The notes: generated by a model not told the origin, from the letters alone. Counted from the first letter of the stretch, positions 8,951 through 17,585 are shown. The stretch: 64,000 bases of DNA from Candidatus Obscuribacterales bacterium (GCA_020050835.1 JAGVKB010000117.1:1-64000); one strand, 5' to 3'. Program-made: numbers and translations.

Positions 8951-9718
8951 CTAAGGATTGGGCATCCCGAAAGGAAGCTTCGGACGCTTGGCCGCCGGCA
9001 GCTGCAAGCGATGAAAACGCCCCGGGTAGCGCTCGTTGCAGTACTCGATCACCTTGCCGACCGCGAAGACCGGATCTTCCGTAATGTGGAACAGGTCCAG
9101 GTCGCGCTGCCCGATGTGCCCACGCTTCTGCTGCGACTCGGCGAGGAACGACAGCATATTGCGCCAGTACTGCGGGTCCGGGTCCATGAAGAAAACCGGC
9201 GCCGGCTCCAGGTGCCCGCACTGAATCAGAGTAAGCACCGAAAAGGCCTCGCGCAACGTTCCCAATCCCCCGGCCAGGACGAAGTATCCCATCGAGAACT
9301 CCTCGAACATCATCTCCCGAGCCTCAAAGTAGTAGTGGTCGAGTGAGATGTCCTGATGCGGATTCGGCACCGACTCGTGAGGCAGTTCGCTGATGTTGAC
9401 GCCGATTGACAGCCGCTTCTTGCCCCCACGGTTGCCTTCGCTCATCACACCGTTGTCGCCACCACCGGTGATGACCGCGAATCCGGACTCGGCCAAGAGC
9501 GAGCCGACTTCGTAGGACAGCTTGCACTCGGGCGCGTCGGGGCCGGTGCGCGCGGTTCCGAAGATCGAGACACCGGGAATTTCCCGCCCGCGCTTGCCTC
9601 GCTTCAGTGCGGATTCCAGCAACTTCAATCCGCTAGAAATCTCACGGGCAATACCGCCCACGATCTGGTCGCGGCGTGCTTCGCCGGACTTACCATGCAG
9701 GTCTTTCTTCTTCAACAT
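8951..9718 (-). CDS. LOG-family protein (nucleotide 5'-monophosphate phosphoribohydrolase-like)
   Basis: A 255-residue Rossmann-fold protein of the LOG/lysine-decarboxylase-like family. Known members split the base from nucleoside monophosphates, including cytokinin precursors. Signatures: VSIFGTARTG at about 50-59, GGGDNGVMSEGNRGG at about 85-99, FEAREMMF near 131-138, and GGLGTLREAF at about 150-159, the family's PGGxGTxxE motif with Ala in place of Pro. The usual Lys of the RK pair is Glu here (FEARE). The start at 9718 has AAAGGTAG upstream; an earlier start adds 25 basic residues without a site. An extra 45-residue helical N-terminus precedes the catalytic fold. It lies downstream of a P-loop ATPase gene in the same direction. 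Confidence 0.85.
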   Translation of the reverse strand: MLKKKDLHGKSGEARRDQIVGGIAREISSGLKLLESALKRGKRGREIPGVSIFGTARTGPDAPECKLSYEVGSLLAESGFAVITGGGDNGVMSEGNRGGKKRLSIGVNISELPHESVPNPHQDISLDHYYFEAREMMFEEFSMGYFVLAGGLGTLREAFSVLTLIQCGHLEPAPVFFMDPDPQYWRNMLSFLAESQQKRGHIGQRDLDLFHITEDPVFAVGKVIEYCNERYPGRFHRLQLPAAKRPKLPFGMPNP

Positions 9719-9826
9719 GACTCTATCTACCTTTCTGTGTAATGTGTTTTTTGCGCGGGCGCTCAAGACACCACCGCTGGTGCGCTTACGCACACCAGCG
9801 GCTGTTGATGTCTTTGCGCGAAGGAC

Positions 9827-10432
9827 TCAGACGCCCTGCATCTGCTCCATCGGCATGCGGCTCAGGCGAGACATGAATTCGTCCCGCTGCCGAATTCGGC
9901 CCGGTCCCTGGAGAACGCAGCAAACCGTCTCCATGATGAACCGAACCCTTGCCAGCAGCGAGGGCATTACCGGTACGTGAACCACCGGAACGCCTTTCTC
10001 CATGTAAGCTCGCTCGAGCGAATGCCGGAGCACCTTCGCGAACTCCTGGTTTTCGTAGCGCACTCCGTCGAACTCGTAGCTCGGTAGCTCTTCCAGCAGG
10101 AAGGCCAACTTGTAGCGAGGCCCGTCGACAACCTGCAGGAAATCCGGAACCGGGCAGCCGGTGGCATAGCAATAGCCGATGCCATCGAACACGCCGCGAT
10201 CCTGGAAGACCAGCTCCTGACTGCCGGCGAACAACGACTCGTAGGACAGCTGCCTCGTCTTGGCCTCACGCCGGAAGGAGATCGGGTCAACCATCGGATG
10301 CAGCTTGCCTTCCATAATGATCTCCCGGGCCATCTCGTGGATGGTCGGAAAACCGGCAAGCCGCCCCAACAGTTCGACGAGTGTGCTTTTACCAGCACAG
10401 GGAGGACCGGTCAGAACGATGTTCTCAGACAT
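9827..10432 (-). CDS. P-loop ATPase/kinase (AAA_28, NadR-C-like)
   Basis: A 201-residue cytoplasmic nucleotide-binding protein. The Walker A motif GPPCAGKST is at residues 9-17. LVFQDRGVFDG (about 73-83) is the Walker-B-like strand with the Asp-Arg pair common to NadR-C and deoxynucleoside-kinase-type folds, and an Arg-rich helix near the C-terminus could be the lid. Such proteins are usually small-molecule kinases, but the substrate is not visible here. AAAGGAGC lies 8 bases before the chosen ATG. It is placed upstream of the LOG gene, which also acts on nucleotides; a shared role is inference. Confidence 0.8.
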   Translation of the reverse strand: MSENIVLTGPPCAGKSTLVELLGRLAGFPTIHEMAREIIMEGKLHPMVDPISFRREAKTRQLSYESLFAGSQELVFQDRGVFDGIGYCYATGCPVPDFLQVVDGPRYKLAFLLEELPSYEFDGVRYENQEFAKVLRHSLERAYMEKGVPVVHVPVMPSLLARVRFIMETVCCVLQGPGRIRQRDEFMSRLSRMPMEQMQGV

Positions 10433-10597
10433 CAAAAAAGGCTCCTTTGGAAGCCCCTCCAAATCCAGGCCCGGAGGATGGCCTCAGCCCGCATTCGACT
10501 CTCGACTCCAAGCGAGAATCGACGGATGACCAACAACCCGGAAGGGCTGCTAGTTTCATCCTCTTTGCTGTCTGGTGGACGCCGCTCAAGCATCCTG

Positions 10598-10942
10598 TTA
10601 CTTGCCGTTGTCCTCCTTTCCACCCTTCTGCTCGGGTGCGCCACCACCATCGTTGCCGTCGTCCTTGTTGCCTCCGAAGAGGACGGCCAAGCCGACCGCG
10701 GCGAACACGGACAACACGACCGAGAAAATCCCGCCCACGAAGAAGGCGACAACCGCGCCGAAGAAGCCGGCGAAGATCGACTGAACGAGCGCCAGGTTGG
10801 GGCTCGCATTGACCAGCGGCGAGGTCATCACGCTGTAATTGGCCAGCCCGGCGTAAATGCCGTAGCAGGCGGCGAACAGGGAGACGAGCACGAAGATGAC
10901 GCTGGCGTACTTGGCCAGAAACTGTTTGCTTTGGTCTTTCAT
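10598..10942 (-). CDS. Membrane protein with Gly/Asp-rich tail
   Basis: A 114-residue protein with three membrane helices (about residues 12-34, 50-72 and 74-92) and a soluble tail made of Gly, Asp, Asn and Lys (GGNKDDGNDGGG). CAAGGAG lies 8-9 bases upstream of the ATG at 10942. It follows the LemA-like/TPM-like genes and may be transcribed with them, although two strong hairpins (10991-11037 and 11053-11093) lie between. The helix pattern resembles the 129-residue membrane protein at 20799-21188. Function unknown. Confidence 0.8.
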   Translation of the reverse strand: MKDQSKQFLAKYASVIFVLVSLFAACYGIYAGLANYSVMTSPLVNASPNLALVQSIFAGFFGAVVAFFVGGIFSVVLSVFAAVGLAVLFGGNKDDGNDGGGAPEQKGGKEDNGK

Positions 10943-10990
10943 GATGATGCTCTCCTTGATTGAGGATTTGACACGCACACGAGAAGCAAC

Positions 10991-11037
10991 GCAGCGCCCG
11001 CCGCTGCTGATACGGGAACAGCAGCGGCGGGCGCTGC
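10991..11037. terminator. 19-bp perfect hairpin
   Basis: Arms 10991-11009 and 11019-11037 pair perfectly over 19 bases, very GC-rich, with a 9-base loop. It has no T-tract on either side. It sits between the LemA-like gene and the 10598-10942 gene, next to a second hairpin at 11053-11093. Confidence 0.6.
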
Positions 11038-11052
11038 TCGAGAACAGACAAG

Positions 11053-11093
11053 GACGGCGGTGCCGCTCTTGCGAAAGACGCGGTACCGCCGTC
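11053..11093 (-). terminator. Hairpin behind LemA-like gene 1
   Basis: Fourteen-base arms (11053-11066 and 11080-11093) with one G-U-type mismatch, 15 bases past the stop of the 11109-11765 gene. No T-tract. Confidence 0.55.
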
Positions 11094-11108
11094 GCTTGGC
11101 AGACGCGT

Positions 11109-11765
11109 TTACTTCTTGCCGTTATCCCGGGCGCCCGGCACCGACAGCGGGTCCTGCGTGCCGGTGTTGTACGCGTCCTGCGTGCCCTTGGTCGTGACGA
11201 TCAGGTACATCTGGTCGCGTGCATCGACGCCGCGCTTCACCGACGTCCCGATCCGCGCTTCGAGCGCGCTCGTCGGATAGCCGCCCACCATCCACTTGTG
11301 CGGGATGTCCTGCCGCTTGCACCAGTTGTCGTACTTGGCCAGCATGCCCAGCAGCTTCGTCTGCTTCTGCTTGTACGCCTCTCGCCCCTGCGAGATCAGC
11401 TCCACGATCTTGTCGTAGATCGTCAGGTCGATCTGCGGGTACGCCTCCGAAATCGCGCTGAACAGCTGACCCTGCCCCGGCTGCGCCGAGGTCTTGCCCT
11501 CGTAGCGCCCCTTGACCGCGTCCGTCAGGATCTGGTCCATCTTGTCCGACTTCAGGTTCGCCACCCCGATCGTCTCGTAGAACTTGCTGACGTAAGACGA
11601 CAGCTCGTTCTGGTTGTCCAGGTACTGGCTGTTCAGCTGCGTCTCCATCGCCACGCCTTCGCGCTGGATCGAGTTGTAGTACATCAGCAGCCCGACGCCA
11701 CCCAGGAGCAGACCGCCGAACAGCACGCCCACCACCACCAGACCGATCAGAAGACCCTTGCTCAT
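11109..11765 (-). CDS. LemA-like membrane protein, copy 1
   Basis: A 218-residue protein with one N-terminal membrane helix (about residues 4-27), directly followed by a YYNSIQREG segment and a long helical domain, the layout of LemA-family proteins. LemA's own consensus (RR.DLIPNLV) is only loosely matched, by QYLDNQNELSSYV near 50-62, so the family call is tentative. It is about 75 % identical by eye to its neighbour 11951-12607, clearly a tandem duplicate. The nearby TPM-like gene (12741) strengthens the call, because LemA and TPM proteins are often encoded side by side. The ATG at 11765 has AAAGGAG upstream. Function of LemA proteins is not settled. Confidence 0.7.
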   Translation of the reverse strand: MSKGLLIGLVVVGVLFGGLLLGGVGLLMYYNSIQREGVAMETQLNSQYLDNQNELSSYVSKFYETIGVANLKSDKMDQILTDAVKGRYEGKTSAQPGQGQLFSAISEAYPQIDLTIYDKIVELISQGREAYKQKQTKLLGMLAKYDNWCKRQDIPHKWMVGGYPTSALEARIGTSVKRGVDARDQMYLIVTTKGTQDAYNTGTQDPLSVPGARDNGKK

Positions 11766-11842
11766 GACTGTTTCTCCTTTTTTGGTTCCGCAGAACCAGA
11801 AAGTTGTTGCCGCAAGCGCGGCGAGATCCGACCCAGAGAAGC

Positions 11843-11868
11843 GGGCGCCACCACACATAGTGGCGCCC
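11843..11868. terminator. Hairpin between the LemA-like copies
   Basis: Nine-base perfect GC-rich arms (11843-11851 and 11860-11868) with an 8-base loop, no T-tract. It lies about 80 bases past the stop of copy 2. Confidence 0.5.
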
Positions 11869-11950
11869 GGAAGATTTGCGAGAAGACTCGGCATCGGCCG
11901 GCAACTCCTCGCGACTGCGGATACGGAGAGCCTAATTCAAGACGCTCCGC

Positions 11951-12607
11951 TTACTTCTTGCCACTGTCCTTGGCTCCGGGCGCCGGCAGCGGATCCAGCA
12001 CGCCGGTGTTGTACGCGTCCTGCGCCGTCTTGGTCGTGACGATCAGGTACATCTGGTCGCGCGCCTCTAGCCCGCGGCTGACCTTGGTGCCGATCCGCGC
12101 TTCCAGAGCGCTGGACGGAAAGCCGCCGACCATCCACTTGTGCGGGATGTCCTGCCGCTTGCACCAGTCGTCGTAGCGGCGCAGCATGTCGAGCAGCTTG
12201 GTCTGCTTGTTCTTGTACGCCTCACGACCAGAGTTGATCAGGTCGATGATCTTGTCGTAGATGGTGAGGTCGAGCGTCGGGTACGCCTCCTTGATGACGG
12301 AAAAGAGCTGCCCGCGGTCGGGGCGAGCTGCGCCCTGACCGTCGTAGCGACCCTTGACCGCATCGGTCAGAATCTGGTCGAGCTTGTCGGACTTCAAGTT
12401 GGCCACGCCGACCGACTCGTAGAACTTGCTCACGTAGCTGGACAGCTCGTTCTGGTTATCCAGGTACTGGCTGTTCAGCTCCGTCTCCATCGCCACGCCT
12501 TCGCGCTGGATCGAGTTGTAGTACATCAGGTAGCCGCCGCCGCCCAACAGCGTCAGACCGAGCAGGCTGCCCAGCACCACCAGGACGATGATCGTGTTTT
12601 TGCTCAT
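11951..12607 (-). CDS. LemA-like membrane protein, copy 2
   Basis: The 218-residue twin of 11109-11765: the same length, one N-terminal membrane helix (residues 5-28), the same YYNSIQREGVAMET and DIPHKWMVGG segments, and the same tail (DSGKK here, DNGKK there). Differences cluster in the membrane helix and in the loop around residues 95-110 (GQGAARPDR versus GKTSAQPGQ). This points to an old duplication kept under selection. It lies between copy 1 and the TPM-like gene, all read in one direction, so the three gene products probably act together at the inner membrane. Confidence 0.7.
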   Translation of the reverse strand: MSKNTIIVLVVLGSLLGLTLLGGGGYLMYYNSIQREGVAMETELNSQYLDNQNELSSYVSKFYESVGVANLKSDKLDQILTDAVKGRYDGQGAARPDRGQLFSVIKEAYPTLDLTIYDKIIDLINSGREAYKNKQTKLLDMLRRYDDWCKRQDIPHKWMVGGFPSSALEARIGTKVSRGLEARDQMYLIVTTKTAQDAYNTGVLDPLPAPGAKDSGKK

Positions 12608-12724
12608 GGTGTTCTTTGTTCCTTTGCTTGAGAATTGGAATCACTCAGTGTTTGCCGCCGGAGCGGCTTAGGAAGAGACGACCGGGACTCCGGCAGAAGC
12701 GCGGAGCCCTGACAGCACGGCATC

Positions 12725-12763
12725 GCAACCTGCGCTCGAGCTAGAGGCGTGAGCGCAGGTTGC
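12725..12763 (-). terminator. Hairpin spanning the stop of the TPM-like gene
   Basis: Thirteen-base perfect arms (12725-12737 and 12751-12763). The stop codon of the 12741-14132 gene lies in the loop, so one arm is coding. No T-tract. Confidence 0.5.
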
Positions 12764-14132
12764 GGCTGGCGGGCACACCGGCATAGATGCAGATGCCCCA
12801 CGCCACGCACCCGAAGGCGCAGGTCGCGAATAGCACCCAGAAGTGCTGCATACCGGTCGGCTCGACCTCACGCAGCAGGTAGGAGTAGCCGATGTTGCCG
12901 GACTCCCCGGGTTTGCCCATTCGCACCCGCTGGAACTTGTTGGGTCCCCACAGCACCAGCTGCAGCGCCCCCTTCGGTTCCGGGTGACTGATCTCGAGCG
13001 CGCCGCTCAAGGACGAGGCCTTCGGTCTGCCCAGGATGGACTGCGGGTCCAGCTTAGCTCCCTTGAGCTGATTCTGGACTTCGACCACCATCGCTTCATT
13101 GCCTTCCGGCATGCCGGTACCGGCGCGCGCCCAGGAGACCGTCTGATTGTCCTTGGTGCCGAGCACGACCACGATGCCGTTCTTGGACAGCGCGTCATGC
13201 CCGAAATCACTCGGCGACAGCCAGTAGGCCATGAGCGCCAGGAAGTAATTGTCGGCGTCCGTCACCCGATTGGCGTCGACGATAACCAGATGCAGGTCTC
13301 CCTGCAACTCGGTGCCGAGCGCGCCGTTGAAGCGGTTGATCGCGTCCTGCCAGTTGCCGGCAGGGTTGGCGCCGACCATGTACACCCGGTCTTCCAGGTA
13401 GTAGGTGTGGACCTGATGGTTGAACTTCGGCATCAGCCCATCCTGCTTGTACTTGTCGATCGAATCGCTGAACCGATGAAGGATCGACCGGTGACTGGCC
13501 AGAATGTAGTTGTCGTAGTCCTTGCGCATCGTCACCGGTCCCGAATCGCCGCGAGCGATCCGGTCGCGAGCTTCGGCCCAGAACGGCGGAATCCCCACCT
13601 CACCCGGGAAATTGGGAACGGCCACCAGCCAGTTGAAGCGGTCGGAGTCGGGATTCTCAGGCAGGTTGCGGTCGGCGATTGTGGTTTCGCCGATGTTCGA
13701 GATTACCTTGTAGGTGTACTCGTGGTTGGTGTACGGCACGTTGTGATAGACGGTTTTCGTCTTTCTCACGCGCCGAGTGCCGGTCCGCTTTCCCTTGCTG
13801 TCATAGACCGGCTCGTCTTCGTAGTAGGTGACCTGCTCGGACCGCACCCAGTAGTGCTTCATCGGCCCGTCTTCATAGCAGTTGAGGGTCTCGCGGACCA
13901 CCTTCGTCTCGAAGCCGCCCCAGTTCTCCTGGAACGTTACCTGACTGCTGATGGCCAGCTTCGTTCCGACCCAGGCGGTGGTCGGAATGACGATTAAGAG
14001 GAGCACCGCCGAGGCGATGCCGAGCTCTTTGCCGTCAATTCGGTACTGCGACTCGGTCTTGTCCAGGTAGAACTTGACGATCAACCCGATCGCCATCACC
14101 AGGACGGCTCCTTCCAAAATGAGCATGAACAT
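12741..14132 (-). CDS. TPM-like domain membrane protein
   Basis: A 463-residue protein with two N-terminal membrane helices (about residues 3-22 and 35-58), a large soluble part and a C-terminal helix (about 432-452) with a short basic tail. Residues about 270-360 contain a pattern like the TPM domain: LHLVIVDANR, a Tyr/Trp-rich helix, KNGIVVVLGTKDN and an Ala-Gly-Thr-Gly turn. TPM proteins are typical partners of LemA proteins, and this gene sits directly upstream of two LemA-like genes. The start at 14132 has a GGAGG site; the frame extends 80 codons further upstream without support. The region at 110-150, with a run of Arg/Lys-Thr, is unlike known TPM proteins. Confidence 0.7.
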   Translation of the reverse strand: MFMLILEGAVLVMAIGLIVKFYLDKTESQYRIDGKELGIASAVLLLIVIPTTAWVGTKLAISSQVTFQENWGGFETKVVRETLNCYEDGPMKHYWVRSEQVTYYEDEPVYDSKGKRTGTRRVRKTKTVYHNVPYTNHEYTYKVISNIGETTIADRNLPENPDSDRFNWLVAVPNFPGEVGIPPFWAEARDRIARGDSGPVTMRKDYDNYILASHRSILHRFSDSIDKYKQDGLMPKFNHQVHTYYLEDRVYMVGANPAGNWQDAINRFNGALGTELQGDLHLVIVDANRVTDADNYFLALMAYWLSPSDFGHDALSKNGIVVVLGTKDNQTVSWARAGTGMPEGNEAMVVEVQNQLKGAKLDPQSILGRPKASSLSGALEISHPEPKGALQLVLWGPNKFQRVRMGKPGESGNIGYSYLLREVEPTGMQHFWVLFATCAFGCVAWGICIYAGVPASRNLRSRL

Positions 14133-14178
14133 AGAGTTTGTTACCTCCAAGACAGCCAGATTTGGCAAAGATGCACCG

Positions 14179-14238
14179 TCAGCTCTCGATTGACCGCTTG
14201 CTTGGCCGGAACAAAGCAAGTGCTCAATTGAGAGCTGA
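14179..14238 (-). terminator. Hairpin behind the WD40-like gene
   Basis: Fifteen-base arms (14179-14193 and 14224-14238) with one mismatch enclose a second, shorter inverted repeat (GCTTGCT/AAGCAAG). It lies 140 bases behind the stop of 14379-15377 and just upstream of the TPM-like gene. Confidence 0.5.
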
Positions 14239-14378
14239 GGCGCGGACGACTGTTGACACTGGATAACCTTCGATGCCAGCTCAGGTCCAGTTCCTGAAGG
14301 CGGGCCCCGACCTCGAACCACGCGCTCGCTCGCCCGGGTCAGCCAGGCATAAAGCGGCGAGTTTGAAACCACCGGCGG

Positions 14379-15377
14379 TTAGCGCTGCGTGCGCATCACA
14401 TAGACGGTGTCGGCGTACTGGCGGGCCCCGAGCGGCATGCCTGAGCCAGGCTGATCGCGGTAAGCAAGCGGGAAGCGACTCGGCTTGTTACCAAGATTCC
14501 AGACCTCGACGCCGGTTTGCCCGACCACCAGCAGCTGGTTGTGCTGGGCGATGAAGTGCAGGCTGCGCACGTAGCGGCCGGCGCCGGTGGAGATGGTCTG
14601 GATGTCGGACTTCGGGCCAGCCTTATGGTTGTGCAACAGCACATCGCCGCCATAACCGCCGAATGCAACCAGCGGCAAGAGCGGGTGGGTTTGCACGCAA
14701 TAGCAGTCCCAGTTGAACTCCTCCTCCTTGTTTTCGTTGGAGACCAGATAACGCCACACGTTGACGACCGGCTTGGCCTGGGCCTCTTCACCTTCGGCAG
14801 CCGGCTTCTGGCGCGGAGCGGCAGCCGGGATATTGAGGCAACGCACGTTGCAGCCGCTCGTGAAGAAGAGCGACGAGTTGTTGTTGTCGAACGCAAGCGA
14901 GTTGACGCACTTCTGGCCGGTGCTCACATAGACAATCTCTTGCGGTTGCGGGTAGAGCCGCCAGATTCGCAGCAGACCGTCCGTGCTGCCGGCAGCAAGC
15001 ATCGCTCCATCGTGGCTGTAAGCCACCGAGTGCGCGCGCGGCATGAAGAGCTTGCGCGGCTCATCCTCGAGCTGGCTGAGATTGATGCGCAGGACGCTGA
15101 CGGTGTCGTCACCGTAAGCGACAGCTGCCTCGAATCCCGGCCACTTTTCGTTTTTCGGGCGGAAAGCAAAGCCGGTCAGCGGGTGCCTGACCGGCAGCTG
15201 AAGCAGGCGAGCGGCGTCGTCGGTTGACCGGCGGACATCATAGAGCCTGGCTTCCCGGCCGTTCATCACGACAGCCGCGAAGCCGACCTGATCGGTCATG
15301 TACGTTGCCCGGACGCTTTCTTTCTCCTCCTGCGGAATCGTCCAGTCCGCAAACTTTCTGGCGAGAATCGAGGACAT
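14379..15377 (-). CDS. WD40-like repeat protein, copy 1
   Basis: A 332-residue soluble protein with WD40-type blades: SVAYSHDGAMLAAGSTDGLLRIW (about residues 115-138) is the clearest, and others end in VEVWNLG and VLLHNH. It probably forms a single beta-propeller and serves as a binding platform; no enzyme residues are seen. A flexible Ala/Pro/Glu-rich insert (about 205-225) interrupts the propeller. It has a divergent relative at 56104-57126 sharing the same blade order, the HP.LP.V.FGG motif and a closing YVRSLHF/YVRKLQF strand. The ATG at 15377 follows AAAGGGACATGTC. Confidence 0.8.
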   Translation of the reverse strand: MSSILARKFADWTIPQEEKESVRATYMTDQVGFAAVVMNGREARLYDVRRSTDDAARLLQLPVRHPLTGFAFRPKNEKWPGFEAAVAYGDDTVSVLRINLSQLEDEPRKLFMPRAHSVAYSHDGAMLAAGSTDGLLRIWRLYPQPQEIVYVSTGQKCVNSLAFDNNNSSLFFTSGCNVRCLNIPAAAPRQKPAAEGEEAQAKPVVNVWRYLVSNENKEEEFNWDCYCVQTHPLLPLVAFGGYGGDVLLHNHKAGPKSDIQTISTGAGRYVRSLHFIAQHNQLLVVGQTGVEVWNLGNKPSRFPLAYRDQPGSGMPLGARQYADTVYVMRTQR

Positions 15378-15490
15378 GACATGTCCCTTTCTAGACGCTG
15401 TGAAATTGATCGGAATTGCCGCTCACAGCTGAGAGCAGGCTCCGATTAATAACAGGTACTGCGTCCGGCTTTCCGCCCCCGAGCGACAGG

Positions 15491-15534
15491 CCTCCAGGTC
15501 AACCCACTGAGTCGACAGTGACCTGACCTGGAGG
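15491..15534 (-). terminator. Hairpin behind the receiver-like gene
   Basis: Eleven-base perfect arms (15491-15501 and 15524-15534) with an inner CACTG/CAGTG pair, between the genes at 15643 and 15377. No T-tract. Confidence 0.5.
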
Positions 15535-15642
15535 TCCTCACTCTTGAGACGGGGCGGCAAAGTCCGAACGCTCACCTTCAATCCACCGGCTGCTCTACGC
15601 AAAGCAGCACGGTTAAAAGCGCTTGTCGGCAAGATGCGAACC

Positions 15643-16200
15643 TCACGGATGGTTGTCGAGGTAGACAAAACCGGTCCGCGGGCGCCGCTTCTGCACGCGC
15701 GCCTGCTCGAACTCGGCGGCAGTCCGCTGGTTGAAGAGCTCGAGAGCAGCGGCGCAGCCGGCCGGGTCGGCGAGGGCGGAGCCGGGGTCGAGATACCCGC
15801 CTTCCATGGCCAGCATCGCGTAGTGCTTCGGCGTGCCCATGGACGCGCCGCACGCGATCAGCTGGTTGTTGACGACGGTGGCGATGCCGCAGGTGACAAT
15901 CCCGTTGGCCTTCAGCACCGGCACGATGCTCTGCCCGCGATTGACGGGTCCGACCAGACCGGCGTCGGACATGGCGAAGTCGATGCCGCTCAGGTCGATC
16001 TCCACGAGCCGGTCCACGTCGCCGTTCCAGACGTCCTGCATCGGCTCGGCAGCGTTCGGATTACCCCGGATGCCGACGATGCGCGTGTCACCGAGTTCGG
16101 TGGCACCGATGATCCAGATCACGTCATGCCCCCGCTGCTCGAGCCACTGTTTGATTTCCAGCGCCATGGCGGGAGCGTCTTCGATCAGTAGAATGTTCAT
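15643..16200 (-). CDS. Response-regulator-receiver-like protein
   Basis: A 185-residue protein whose N-terminus (MNILLIEDAPAMALEIKQWL, then RGHDVIWI) matches the first strand, acidic pair and first helix of CheY-like receiver domains. The stretch DLSGIDFAMSDAGLVGP (about residues 70-86) could hold the phosphate-acceptor Asp on the third strand. The fold then departs from CheY: there is a long insertion (about 33-68) and no obvious conserved Lys. No output domain follows. It may be a pseudo-receiver that binds a partner instead of taking a phosphate. AAGGGGAAGTG precedes the ATG. No histidine kinase is near. Confidence 0.65.
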   Translation of the reverse strand: MNILLIEDAPAMALEIKQWLEQRGHDVIWIIGATELGDTRIVGIRGNPNAAEPMQDVWNGDVDRLVEIDLSGIDFAMSDAGLVGPVNRGQSIVPVLKANGIVTCGIATVVNNQLIACGASMGTPKHYAMLAMEGGYLDPGSALADPAGCAAALELFNQRTAAEFEQARVQKRRPRTGFVYLDNHP

Positions 16201-16390
16201 AGCACTTCCCCTTTCTGTTTTTCTTTTCCTGGGGAGAATGTCCTCAAAGGAAGGAGCACAGGCCGCTTTGACGAAACGGACTGCACCCCCGCCGAGAGTT
16301 GAAGAGAGGTGCGGCTTACGCCAGCTTCACCTCAAGTATGAAGCGGTTGCCCGCCAGAAGCGCTAGCCAGGGATGCCAGTGCAGGAAGCA

Positions 16391-16681
16391 CTAGTCCCAA
16401 CTGTAGTTGCGCTCGCTGCTGCCGCGGTTGCGAGTCCGTCCGGACTGACCGCTGTTGCGTGCTCCGCTTTCAGCTCGCTTGACCGCGAAACCGAAGAGAT
16501 GAGTCACCGCTTTGAGCAAACCGGAAAGAACGTGCGACACCAGCTTTACAGCTCCACCAATCGCTCGTTCCGAGCTCTGCCCGCTCAGCATGCCGAGACC
16601 GCCGCAGATCAAAACGAACAAGAGTGGAACAGCCAGCAGCTGCGACGCTGCGTTGAACAACCAATCAAACACTGTATTCAT
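16391..16681 (-). CDS. Small membrane protein with basic tail
   Basis: A 96-residue protein with one or two hydrophobic helices (about residues 11-33 and 40-63) followed by an Arg/Ser-rich tail. GGAGG lies 6-9 bases upstream of a TTG-ATG pair; I use the ATG, and the TTG one codon earlier is equally possible. It is first in the minus-strand block, and its 5' side holds a remarkable cluster of inverted repeats (16894-16964). Function unknown. Confidence 0.7.
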   Translation of the reverse strand: MNTVFDWLFNAASQLLAVPLLFVLICGGLGMLSGQSSERAIGGAVKLVSHVLSGLLKAVTHLFGFAVKRAESGARNSGQSGRTRNRGSSERNYSWD

Positions 16682-17585
16682 CAAGAATTTCCTCCATGTG
16701 CCTTGAAAAACGTCTCGCCTTTTGACAGTCGCCCGCAGCCAAGTTCAGCCCAACGCATAATCTCCTTGCGACTTTTGGGTTGAAACTAATTAGCAGAAAA
16801 CGATTTCGGGGTTGAGACTGTGCTTTCTGAAAACAGATAAGTGAAACGTGTTCGTACGATACGCAAATGATCTAATAAATTACAAGGAGATCAGAACCTT
16901 CGCGCGAAGGTTCGGCAAGCATTCAAAATGCTGTCTGTTGCTTAGTCTTGAATGCAGCAACAGATACAGTTGCAGGTCCAAAACCGGCAGCATTAACAGG
17001 TAGCTGAAAGATCGGCTCCGAAAGCGGCCCCGAGATTAAAACGAGTATCCGAAATAGTATTTTTCCCACTCACACCGCCGGCTCAAGGCTAGCGCAGCTG
17101 CGTTTCCGTCTAATCTTCCAGCGCACCGGAATTGTCGCGCGGAAATCTTCAAGCGGCTATCTTCAGCTCCGCTGGCGCGCCTTAACGGAGAGAGCCTGAC
17201 ACAATCGTCCGTCGGCACCGGACTGATGATTTCCGCACATCTAACGATGTCGTGCTTTCACATTCAGTGTGAATTAGACTCATCGTTTGCACAGCTCCGC
17301 CAGGCGCGTTCAAGGCGCGGCTATCTGCCGCTTGCCAAGCCGTTAAACCGCGGCCCGACTCTACGCCAGCACCGTCTTGGCGAACAAAACAGCTTGCTTG
17401 TAAGAGATCCCTTTTGCTAAACCAGATGTGACTTTGTATAGCCACATGCCCTGAGATTACCAAAAGAACTACAGCCGATCCCTTGCCTGACTGAACATTA
17501 CTCCGTTTGAACCGCATATCTGCAGTTCTAGCGAGTTTTGCTCTGGGCGCCCGGATTGGCTGGAATCGCGTCAGGAGGTATTCAC
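16682..17585. other. 900-base gap with structured sequence
   Basis: I find no credible gene. The gap separates divergent genes and must contain promoters for both. Its left third, 16800-16880, is A/T-rich and is followed by the inverted-repeat cluster at 16894-16964. Frames at 17036-17218 and 17182-17652 (minus) and 17226-17420 (plus) read as unstructured Arg/Ser/Cys-rich sequence without ribosome-binding sites. Confidence 0.5.
16894..16964. promoter_or_regulatory. Palindrome plus two interleaved inverted repeats
   Basis: 16894-16913 is a perfect 20-base palindrome. Next, 16919-16925 pairs with 16949-16955 (7 bp) and 16934-16942 pairs with 16956-16964 (9 bp). The two pairs interleave, so only one can form at a time, as in attenuators and riboswitches. 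It lies about 215 bases upstream of the 16391-16681 gene (minus strand) and 620 bases from 17586 (plus). Confidence 0.45.

Noticed and set aside
10896-13997. Plus-strand open frames over the LemA-like and TPM-like genes
   Set aside because: They mirror the minus-strand genes, which have ribosome-binding sites and family-like sequence; the plus-strand translations are Arg/His/Leu-rich noise.
16919-16964. H-type pseudoknot
   Set aside because: The segment between the third and fourth strand is zero bases long, too short to cross a 7-bp stem, so alternative hairpins are more likely than a pseudoknot.
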